NCBI GenBank assembly: GCA_046330315.1
Contig: JAXLSZ010000011.1
Span: forward strand, 81,250-145,249
DNA from: JAXLSZ01 sp046330315
GTDB taxonomy: Bacteria; Actinomycetota; Thermoleophilia; Solirubrobacterales; 70-9
DNA: 64,000 nt
Reading direction: 5' to 3'
Part shown: positions 51,692 through 58,242 of the stretch, in pieces
How the letters are laid out: each line of letters opens with the position of its first letter
How positions within the stretch are numbered: position 1 is the stretch's first letter
Position numbers and translations under genes: made by a program
The notes under the pieces: model-generated
Seen by the model: only the letters and a program-made list of their open reading frames with translations
The model's database searches: none
What the model was told of the DNA's origin: nothing

Positions 51692-52710
51692 CGCTCGCCA
51701 CCCCCCTGCGGGTCGCCGCGCCTTCGGCCCTCCTCCTCGATCAGCGCCACGTGGACCCTCTCGACGTAGAGCGCGAAGCCGGCCGCGGGCAGGTCCGGCC
51801 CGAACTTCGCCAGCAGGCCGTCGTAGCGCCCGCCGCCGCCCAGGATGTGGCCGAGCGCCGGGTCGTAGACCTCGAGGATCGCCCCCGTGTAGTAGCCGAG
51901 GTCGCGCAGCAGCCCGAGGTCGAGCCGGACCCTGGCCTCGGCTCCGCGCTCCCGCAGCGCCTCGTAGGTCTCCTGAAGCCTCGATCCCGCCCGCTCGACC
52001 GCCTCCCCGCCCAGCTCCCGGGCGCGGTCGAGCACTTCCGGCCCGCCGCGAAGCTGGCTGAGCGCCACGAGGGTCCGGCAGCGCTCGGCGTCGAGCCCCT
52101 CGATCAGCGAGAGCCGCCGCTCCAGCCCGACCAGGTCGTGGGAAGCGAGGCTCTCAAGCACCGCGTCACGCTCGGTCCCCTCGATCCCGAGCTCCGCCAG
52201 GAGCTGGCGGTAGAGGTCCGCGTCGCCGAGCCCGATCAGCGCCCGGTCGAGACCGGCGGCGTCGAGGGAGGCCGAGAGGACCTCGATGACCTCGGCGGTG
52301 CCGTCCGGCGCCGCGGCGCCGACCAGCTCCACCCCGGCCTGGGTGAACTCGCGCATCTGGCCGCGCTGGGGGCGCACGGCGCGGTAGGCCGGCGCCACGT
52401 AGCAGAGGCGTATCGGCGGCTCGGCGCCCGCGAATCGGGTCGCCGCGAGCCGGGCGATCGGGACCGTCATGTCGGAGCGCAGGGAGAGCAGCTCCCCCTG
52501 CTCGTCGAAGAAGCGGTAGGCGCCTGCGACGCCGCGGCCGTCCCCCCGCGACATCACCTCGTCGTACTCGATCGTCGGGGTCGCGACCTCGCCGTAGCCG
52601 AAGCGCTCGAAAACCTCGATCAGCGCCAGGTGGAGCCGCCGCAGCTCGCGCATTTCGTCGGGGAGCACGTCGCGCGTGCCCGGCGGCGTCGGGTGGATCG
52701 GCGGGCTCAT
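51688..52710 (-). CDS. hisZ: ATP phosphoribosyltransferase regulatory subunit
   Basis: 340 aa from ATG 52710. It resembles histidyl-tRNA synthetase without the anticodon domain: PPGTRDVLP, LLSLRSDMTVPIARL, REFTQAGVELVG, and GGGGRYDGLLAKFG. In short-form organisms it binds HisG and gives histidine feedback. First gene of the his block; the 180-bp spacer 52711-52890 should hold the promoter, though I could not define its boxes. Confidence 0.92.
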   Translation of the reverse strand: MSPPIHPTPPGTRDVLPDEMRELRRLHLALIEVFERFGYGEVATPTIEYDEVMSRGDGRGVAGAYRFFDEQGELLSLRSDMTVPIARLAATRFAGAEPPIRLCYVAPAYRAVRPQRGQMREFTQAGVELVGAAAPDGTAEVIEVLSASLDAAGLDRALIGLGDADLYRQLLAELGIEGTERDAVLESLASHDLVGLERRLSLIEGLDAERCRTLVALSQLRGGPEVLDRARELGGEAVERAGSRLQETYEALRERGAEARVRLDLGLLRDLGYYTGAILEVYDPALGHILGGGGRYDGLLAKFGPDLPAAGFALYVERVHVALIEEEGRRRGDPQGGGER

Positions 52711-52890
52711 GGTGCGGACACTAGAGAGGGAGTGCTCGAAAGTCGCGGCCGCCCCGGGCAGGAGAGCCGCCGACCATTGCCCCACCGGGAGCTGGAGGAG
52801 CGGCGACCGAGCCCCACCGGGAGCAGGAGAGATGGCCGCCCGTCCGCGGGGGGCGCGAGATAGTGTCGCGACCCGAGCGTCGCCGGGCGC

Positions 52891-54189
52891 TCAGGCGGGG
52901 ACGTCGGCGCTGACCCGCTCGATGTGGGCGCCGAGGGCGCGCAGGCGCTCGTCGATCTGCTCGTAGCCGCGGTCGATCTGGCTGATGTTGCCGATCTCCG
53001 AGGTTCCCTCGGCCGCCAGCGCGGCGATGAGCATCGCCATGCCGGCGCGGATGTCGGGGCTCTCGACACGCTCACCGTGAAGACGGCTCGGACCGCTGAC
53101 CATCGCCCTGTGGGGATCGCACAGCGTGATCCGAGCGCCCATCGCGACCAGCTTGTCGACGAAGAAGAGGCGGTTCTCGAACATCTTCTCGAAGATCATG
53201 ATCGTCCCCTCCGCCTGCGTGGCCAGCGCCAGCGCGATCGAGGTCAGGTCCGCGGGGAAGGCGGGCCAGGGGCCATCCTCGATCTTGGGGATCGCGTCGC
53301 CCATGTCGTCCCGGACCCTGAGGTTCTGTCCCGGCGGGACGATCACGTCGCGCCCCTCGATCACCGATTGGAAGCCGAGGCGCTGGAACTGGCGCCTGAT
53401 CGTCACCAGGTCGGCGGGCTCGGCATCGCGGACCCGCAGCTCGCCGCCGGTTGCAGCCGCCAGCGCCATGAAGCTGGCAACCTCGATGTGGTCGGGACAG
53501 ACCGTGTGCTCGGCGCCCCCGAGGCTGTCCTGGCCGTGAACGGTCATCACGTTGGAGCCGATCCCGTCGACCTGGGCCCCCATCTGGCTCAGCAGCCGGG
53601 CCAGGTCCTGGACGTGGGGCTCGCAGGCCGCATTGGAGATCGTCGTCGGACCGGGCGTCAGGGAGGCGGCCATCAGCGCGTTCTCGGTCCCCATCACGGA
53701 CGGCTCGTCCATGAAGATCCCGCACGCCTTCAGGCCGGTGGGCGGGGCGGTGATCTCGATGCGGCGGTCGCCCCCGATCCGCGCGCCCAGCGCGGCGAAG
53801 GCGTCGAGGTGAGCGTCGAGGCGGCGCCGACCGATGAAATCCCCTCCCGGCGGCGGCATCTGCGCCCTGCCGAAGCGGGCCAGCAGCGGGCCGGCGAGAA
53901 GGAAGGAGGCGCGGATGCGGCTCGAGAGCTCCTCGTCGACGGTGGGATCGGCCACCTCGCGGGCCTGCAGCCGCAGGCTGTTGTCGGCGAGCCAGCAGAC
54001 GTCCACGCCGAGCCGCTCGAGCAGGGCGAGCTGGGCCTCCGTGTCGCGAATCCGCGGCACGTTGTGGACGACCAGCGGCTCGTCGGTCAGCAGCGCCGCG
54101 GCGAGGATCGGCAGCGCGGCGTTCTTGTTGCCGGCCGCAGTGACCTCGCCGGACAGCGCGACTCCACCTTGGATGACGAATTTCTCCAT
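52891..54189 (-). CDS. murA: UDP-GlcNAc 1-carboxyvinyltransferase with Asp at the active-site Cys position
   Basis: 432 aa from ATG 54189. The EPSP-synthase-like fold has GNKNAALPILAAALLTDEP (about 20-38) with the conserved Lys-Asn, and the catalytic loop PPPGGDFIGRRRLDAH (about 113-128). In most MurA this loop reads GGC; here it is GGD. Asp at this site keeps activity in mycobacteria, chlamydiae and Borrelia and prevents fosfomycin alkylation. It makes the first committed peptidoglycan precursor. It could also be a MurA paralogue, as no second copy is visible here. Confidence 0.93.
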   Translation of the reverse strand: MEKFVIQGGVALSGEVTAAGNKNAALPILAAALLTDEPLVVHNVPRIRDTEAQLALLERLGVDVCWLADNSLRLQAREVADPTVDEELSSRIRASFLLAGPLLARFGRAQMPPPGGDFIGRRRLDAHLDAFAALGARIGGDRRIEITAPPTGLKACGIFMDEPSVMGTENALMAASLTPGPTTISNAACEPHVQDLARLLSQMGAQVDGIGSNVMTVHGQDSLGGAEHTVCPDHIEVASFMALAAATGGELRVRDAEPADLVTIRRQFQRLGFQSVIEGRDVIVPPGQNLRVRDDMGDAIPKIEDGPWPAFPADLTSIALALATQAEGTIMIFEKMFENRLFFVDKLVAMGARITLCDPHRAMVSGPSRLHGERVESPDIRAGMAMLIAALAAEGTSEIGNISQIDRGYEQIDERLRALGAHIERVSADVPA

Positions 54190-54274
54190 TGGAAATGCCT
54201 GCAAATCAGGGGTTTCGGCGGGGCCGGCCCCCCGCCGGCCAAGCACTGACGGAGACGGGTAGCCTAACAGCGGC

Positions 54275-54355
54275 GATGGGCGTTCCGAGCCGCGACGAAG
54301 CGATGGGCGTTCCGAGCCGCGACGAAGCGATGGGCGTTCCGAGCCGCGACGAAGC
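54275..54355. repeat. 27-bp triplication carrying three start codons
   Basis: Three identical units (54275-54301, 54302-54328, 54329-54355) encode MGVPSRDEA three times at the beginning of the HD-domain gene. Each unit provides an in-frame ATG (54276, 54303, 54330). Confidence 0.95.
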
Positions 54356-54935
54356 CTGGCGGCTGTTCTGTGAGTGGACGAAGTCCGAGTCGCTTCGCAG
54401 GCACGCGCTCGCCGTGGAGGCCGGGATGCGGGCCTACGCCTTGCGAATGGGCGGTGACGAGGAGCTCTGGGCCCTCACCGGCCTTCTCCACGACCTCGAC
54501 TACGAGCGCTTCCCGGACCTCGAGACCGGCCACCCCCGCCACGCGCTGCGCGAACTCGAAGCGCGCGGCTGCCCGCACGAGGTGATCGACGCCGTCGCCG
54601 GGCACGCCGACTACCTGGGCGTCCCCCGGGAGACCGACATGGCCAGAGCGCTGTACGCCGTGGACGAGATGTCCGGCTTCGTCTCGGCCTGCGCGATGGT
54701 CCGGCCGACGGGGATCGCCGGGATGAGGCCGAAGTCGGTTCGAAAGAAGATGAAGCAGCCCTCCTTCGCGGCCGCCGTGGACCGCGACCAGCTCATCCGA
54801 GCGGCCGAGGAGCTGGGGGTCGACCTCGACGAGCACATCGGCGTGGTGATCGACGCCCTGGCCGCCAACGCCGATCGGCTCGGCCTGGAGACGAGCGCCG
54901 CTACCTCGAAGGACCCCGGCCGAAACCAGAGTTAG
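54276..54935 (+). CDS. HD-domain phosphohydrolase-like protein
   Basis: 219 aa if the first of three repeated ATGs is used, 210 or 201 if the others are. HD signature: H43, LLHDLDYERFP (H72-D73) and a later Asp in ALYAVDEMSGF. The KSVRKKMKQPSFAAAVDR block is conserved in this group of small HD proteins, which are often annotated as HDIG phosphohydrolases. Possible nucleotide or phosphate-ester hydrolase; no substrate evidence. Divergent from murA. Confidence 0.85.
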   Translation: MGVPSRDEAMGVPSRDEAMGVPSRDEAWRLFCEWTKSESLRRHALAVEAGMRAYALRMGGDEELWALTGLLHDLDYERFPDLETGHPRHALRELEARGCPHEVIDAVAGHADYLGVPRETDMARALYAVDEMSGFVSACAMVRPTGIAGMRPKSVRKKMKQPSFAAAVDRDQLIRAAEELGVDLDEHIGVVIDALAANADRLGLETSAATSKDPGRNQS

Positions 54936-54985
54936 CGCTGATTATCAGCTGGAACTTGAAGTTCGGCGGGCGGTAGGTTGCGGGC

Positions 54986-56086
54986 ATGGATCCGCTCCGG
55001 ATAGTCGTGATGGAGGGGGACGAGACGGGGCAGGAGCTGCTCGAGCAGGCGCTGCGGGTGCTCGACCCGGATCTGATCGGGGTCCCGCTGGACACCGAGA
55101 CCTTCGACCTGTCCCTGGAGCGGCGGCGGGAGACCTCCAACGGCGTGGTTCACGAGGCAGCCGAGGCGATGGCCGGGTGCGGACTGGGCCTGAAGGCGGC
55201 CACGATCACCCCGGAGGGGGCCGGCGACGTCGGGTCCCCAAACCGCATCCTCCGCGAGGAGATCGGCGGCAAGGTGATCATCCGCACCGGCCGCCGCCTC
55301 CCCGGGGTCACCCCAATCGCCGGGGTCCACCACCGGATCTCGGTCTGCAGGATGGCGGTCGGGGACGCCTACGGCGCGCGGGAGTGGCGCGAGGGGGCCG
55401 GCCCCGCCGAGGTCGCCCACCGCACCGAGACGATCCAACGCCCGATCTGCCGGGCCGTGGCCGAGTACTCCTTCCGCACCGCGGCGGGGATCTCGGGGAA
55501 GGTCTACGGGGGCCCGAAGTGGACGGTCAGCCCCGTCTACGAGGGCATGCTCAAGGAGGAGATGGACGCCGCGGCCGAGCGTCACCCCGAGGTTCCCTAC
55601 CAGCCGGTCCTGATCGATGCGACCTATGCCGGGCTGGTGACCGGCGCCGCCGACGAGCCGATGGTGATCCCCGCGCTCAATCGCGACGGCGACCTCCTCT
55701 CCGACCTGGTCCTGCCGCTGTTCGGCTCGATCGCCGGCGCCGAGTCGGTGCTCCTGGGCCTCGATGAGGACCTCGAGACCACCGTCGCGATGGCCGAGGC
55801 GCCGCACGGCACGGCCCCGGTCCTGCTCGGCAAGGACATCGCCAACCCGATGGCGATGATCCTCGCCTGCGCGGCCCTGCTGCACTACGCGGGCCAGGGG
55901 AAGGACCGCGGGCCGGCCGCCCGCGCCTCGCGGGCGATCTACGAGGCGGTCCTGGAGTGCTCCGCGGCCGGGGTCCGCACACCCGACCTCGGCGGGCACG
56001 CCTCCACCACCGAGTTCACGGCTGAGACGGTCGACCGGATCCGCGCCAAGCTGGAGGCCTGGGAGAGCCTTGGCGAGGGTCTCTGA
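54986..56086 (+). CDS. isocitrate/isopropylmalate dehydrogenase family enzyme
   Basis: 366 aa. The beta-decarboxylating dehydrogenase fold is shown by the N-terminal GDETGQELLEQAL, LKAATITPEGAGDVGSPNRILREE, NRDGDLLSDLVLPLFGSIAGAES (metal-binding Asp) and the NAD region EAPHGTAPVLLGKDIANPMAMILACAALLHY. GDETGQE replaces the usual GDGIGPE and the substrate loop lacks the normal leuB or icd pattern, so the hydroxy acid oxidised is unclear. Alone in its transcription unit; no leu genes nearby. Confidence 0.85.
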   Translation: MDPLRIVVMEGDETGQELLEQALRVLDPDLIGVPLDTETFDLSLERRRETSNGVVHEAAEAMAGCGLGLKAATITPEGAGDVGSPNRILREEIGGKVIIRTGRRLPGVTPIAGVHHRISVCRMAVGDAYGAREWREGAGPAEVAHRTETIQRPICRAVAEYSFRTAAGISGKVYGGPKWTVSPVYEGMLKEEMDAAAERHPEVPYQPVLIDATYAGLVTGAADEPMVIPALNRDGDLLSDLVLPLFGSIAGAESVLLGLDEDLETTVAMAEAPHGTAPVLLGKDIANPMAMILACAALLHYAGQGKDRGPAARASRAIYEAVLECSAAGVRTPDLGGHASTTEFTAETVDRIRAKLEAWESLGEGL

Positions 56087-56109
56087 GCCCTCGCCGCCCG
56101 CCCCTCCCC

Positions 56110-56161
56110 CGACGTGGGACCTCTAGCCATTCGCCGGCGGGGGTTCAGAGGTCCCACGTCG
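56110..56161. repeat. perfect 15-bp inverted repeat between convergent genes
   Basis: Arms CGACGTGGGACCTCT (56110-56124) and 56147-56161 are exact complements around a 22-nt loop ending GGGGGTTC. Further C/G bases on both sides extend the stem with one mismatch. Like the palindrome at 15792, the sequence before the second arm reads GGGGGTTCAG. It lies between two convergent genes, where a bidirectional terminator would fit, but there is no U-tract. Confidence 0.85.
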
Positions 56162-56168
56162 CGGGGGG

Positions 56169-56657
56169 TTAGACGATCGGGCCGCTGGGCCCGGTCGCCG
56201 GCGCCCGATCCGGGAGGCGCCGCCACTCGGCGATCTTCCCGGCGCGGATCAGGAACTCGGCCCGGGCCAGCGTTCCCTCCCCCGAGCCGCAGGCCCCGCC
56301 CGGGCGATCGGTCAGCCTGAAGGTGGCGGCGATGAAACGCCCCTCCGGCCGGGCGCCGACCAGGCGACCCCCGCAGGGCAGGCTGCGGTTGAAGACGACC
56401 GCGTCCTCGCGGGTGCGCAGCCTGATCGGAGGCGTGCCGTTCTCGACCACGGCCGGCAGCGCGAAGAGCTTCGCGGCAGCCGAGACGTCGCCGCGGCTCA
56501 GGGCGCCGACCCACCTGCTGATCACCTCCACGCCCTCGTGCCCCGGGGGCAGACCGGTGCCGCGGATCGTCTCCCCGCCGCCCCCGCAGCCGGGAGCGGC
56601 CAGGGCGATCGGGACGATGAGGGCCGCGAGCGAGGCCTTGGCCGGGTTGCTCTTCAC
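56169..56657 (-). CDS. putative lipoprotein, NTF2/SnoaL-like
   Basis: 162 aa. The signal peptide ends LAAPGCGGGG, with Cys at about residue 24, a plausible lipidation site. The mature part has RWVGALSRGDVSAAAKLFALPAVVENG and ends in two strands (ATFRLTDRPGG and ARAEFLIRAGKIAEWRRLP), a layout close to secreted SnoaL-like domains. No known function. Convergent with the dehydrogenase and divergent from imuB. Confidence 0.75.
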   Translation of the reverse strand: MKSNPAKASLAALIVPIALAAPGCGGGGETIRGTGLPPGHEGVEVISRWVGALSRGDVSAAAKLFALPAVVENGTPPIRLRTREDAVVFNRSLPCGGRLVGARPEGRFIAATFRLTDRPGGACGSGEGTLARAEFLIRAGKIAEWRRLPDRAPATGPSGPIV

Positions 56658-56695
56658 GGGCTGATCATCCCACCCTTGACTCCGCTGCCTTTTTA

Positions 56696-56713
56696 TACGA
56701 ACATATGTTCGTA
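56696..56713. promoter_or_regulatory. LexA (SOS) box at the imuB start
   Basis: TACGAACATATGTTCGTA is an 18-bp perfect palindrome. Its core CGAACATATGTTCG (56698-56711) fits the Gram-positive LexA consensus CGAACNNNNGTTCG. It ends on the A of the imuB ATG at 56713, leaving no leader, so imuB mRNA is probably leaderless. A TTGACT at 56676-56681 is a possible -35. Confidence 0.9.
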
Positions 56714-57972
56714 TGGAGGTGGTCTGCGCACTTGTCCCCCGCTTCTCGCTGATAGCCGCCTGCGAGGACCGCCGAGAGCTTCTGCGCGAGCCTGCCGCCG
56801 TCGCCCCTGCGCCGGGCGCGGAACAGCGGGTCGGCGAGGTCTCGGGGTCGGCCGAGGCTCACGGGGTGCGCGCCGGGATGCGGCTGGGGGAAGCGCTCTC
56901 GCGCTGCCCCATGCTCGTGCTGCTGCCGCCGGACCCCGGTGCGGCCGACCGACTCTGGGAGGCGGTCCTGACGCGCCTGGAGGGGATCGGTGCCGGGGTG
57001 GAGTCCGACCGCCCCGGCGAGGCCTTCTTCAGGGCCGACGGCCTGCGGGCGATCCACGGGGGCACCGCCGGGACGCTGGGGGCCGCCGCGAGGGCGGCCC
57101 GGCTGCCGGTCCGGCTGGCCGCCGCCCCGACCCGCTTCGCGGCCTATGCGGCGGCGCTCGAAGCAGGCGCGCGCACGGCGCCCGGGGGCTCTGTGCGCCG
57201 GGGGAGCGGGGGCTCTGTGCGCCGGGGGCTCTGTGCGCCGGTCGTCCCATCGGGGTCGCTCAGGGAATTCCTCGCGCCCCTGGGGGTCGGGACGCTGGCC
57301 GGGCGGCTCGGCCCCGGCGAGCGTGACGAGCGGCGGCTCCTTGGCGATCTCGAGCGGCTGGGCATCGGCACGCTGGGGGCGTTCGCGGAGTTGCCGGCCG
57401 CCTCTGTCGCCGACCGCTTCGGCCCGCTCGGGACGAGAGCGCTGAGGCTGGCCCGGGGAGAGGACGACCCGCCCCGCCCCCGCCCCCGCCCCGAGGCTCT
57501 CTCCGAAACCCTCGAGCTTCCCGAGGAGGTCGCCGGCGGGCAGCTCGAGAGAGCCCTGGCGCTGCTGGTGGACCGGTTGCTCGCGTCTCCCGACCGGCGT
57601 GGCAGGACGGTGCGGGCCCTCGACCTCGGCGCCTCGCTGGCGGGCGGAGGAAGCTGGAGCGCGGGCCTGGCGCTGCGCAGTCCCAGCGCCTCCCCGGTGG
57701 TCCTCGGGCTCGCCCTGGCTCCGAAGCTGGCGGCGCTGCCGGGTCCCGCATCCGCCCTGACCCTGCGGGTCCGCTCGCTGGGCCCGCCGGCCTCCACCCA
57801 GGAGGAGCTGGCGGGCTGCGGGGACGACCGGCGCAGGCGGCGACTGGGCGAGGCCGTGCGGCAGGCCAGGGCCGCCGCGGGTCCCGATGCGCTGCTCAGG
57901 GCCCTGGTGGTGGACGGCGCCTCGCGGGTTCCGGAGCGCCGCGCGATGCTGACCCCCTTCCCGGACTCGTGA
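56713..57972 (+). CDS. imuB: ImuB-like catalytically inactive Y-family polymerase
   Basis: 419 aa. Y-family layout, but the N-terminal LVPRFSLIAACEDR lacks the metal-binding Asp and the second acidic pair is missing (ESDRPGEAFF where active enzymes have a DE), so it cannot polymerise. In actinobacteria ImuB bridges the beta clamp and DnaE2 in SOS mutagenesis. The loop at about residues 157-177 is formed by a 17-bp repeat (GGSVRRG). LexA box at the start; overlaps the DUF6504 gene by 4 bp. No imuA' is present in the window. Confidence 0.9.
   Translation: MEVVCALVPRFSLIAACEDRRELLREPAAVAPAPGAEQRVGEVSGSAEAHGVRAGMRLGEALSRCPMLVLLPPDPGAADRLWEAVLTRLEGIGAGVESDRPGEAFFRADGLRAIHGGTAGTLGAAARAARLPVRLAAAPTRFAAYAAALEAGARTAPGGSVRRGSGGSVRRGLCAPVVPSGSLREFLAPLGVGTLAGRLGPGERDERRLLGDLERLGIGTLGAFAELPAASVADRFGPLGTRALRLARGEDDPPRPRPRPEALSETLELPEEVAGGQLERALALLVDRLLASPDRRGRTVRALDLGASLAGGGSWSAGLALRSPSASPVVLGLALAPKLAALPGPASALTLRVRSLGPPASTQEELAGCGDDRRRRRLGEAVRQARAAAGPDALLRALVVDGASRVPERRAMLTPFPDS
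57184..57240. repeat. 17-bp repeat, three copies, inside imuB
   Basis: GGGGGCTCTGTGCGCCG occurs at 57184-57200, 57208-57224 and 57224-57240. Spacings of 24 and 16 place copies in different frames, so the peptide reads GGSVRRGSGGSVRRGLCAP. It widens a loop between the palm-like and thumb-like parts. Confidence 0.85.
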
Positions 57973-58241
57973 GCGGCGCGGTGCGCGAGGGGGCCGTTGA
58001 GCCCCTCGGTCCGCCGGCTGTACGAGCCGAGGCGGGTGTCGGTCAGGACCGGGGCCCGCGGCACGCCCGTCTCCGTCGGCGGCGCCAGGGTCGAGGGGTC
58101 CGGGAGGACTGGGTCGTCGAGGACCGCTGGTGGACGCCGCGCCCGCTGCGCCGCCGCTACCTGGAGGTCGTGCTCGAGGACGGCAGGGACGTCGTCCTCT
58201 TCCGCTCGCGGGCCGGGGCCTGGTTTCTGCAGCGGGGCTGA
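57969..58241 (+). CDS. DUF6504-type small protein of the mutasome cassette
   Basis: 90 aa, GTG start overlapping the imuB stop, and its own stop 1 bp before the dnaE2 ATG. The conserved part is the C-terminal half: VREDWVVEDRWWTPRPLRRRYLEVVLEDGR and the final AGAWFLQRG. Small proteins of this kind are regular partners between imuB and dnaE2 in actinobacteria. Its role is unknown; tight coupling suggests that it acts with the polymerase. Confidence 0.85.
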   Translation: MSGAVREGAVEPLGPPAVRAEAGVGQDRGPRHARLRRRRQGRGVREDWVVEDRWWTPRPLRRRYLEVVLEDGRDVVLFRSRAGAWFLQRG

Positions 58242-58242
58242 G

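Noticed and set aside
52711..52890. Regulatory RNA ahead of hisZ
   Set aside because: The spacer has two GCCCCACCGGGAGC copies 32 bp apart but no his-leader peptide, T-box or conserved riboswitch blocks.
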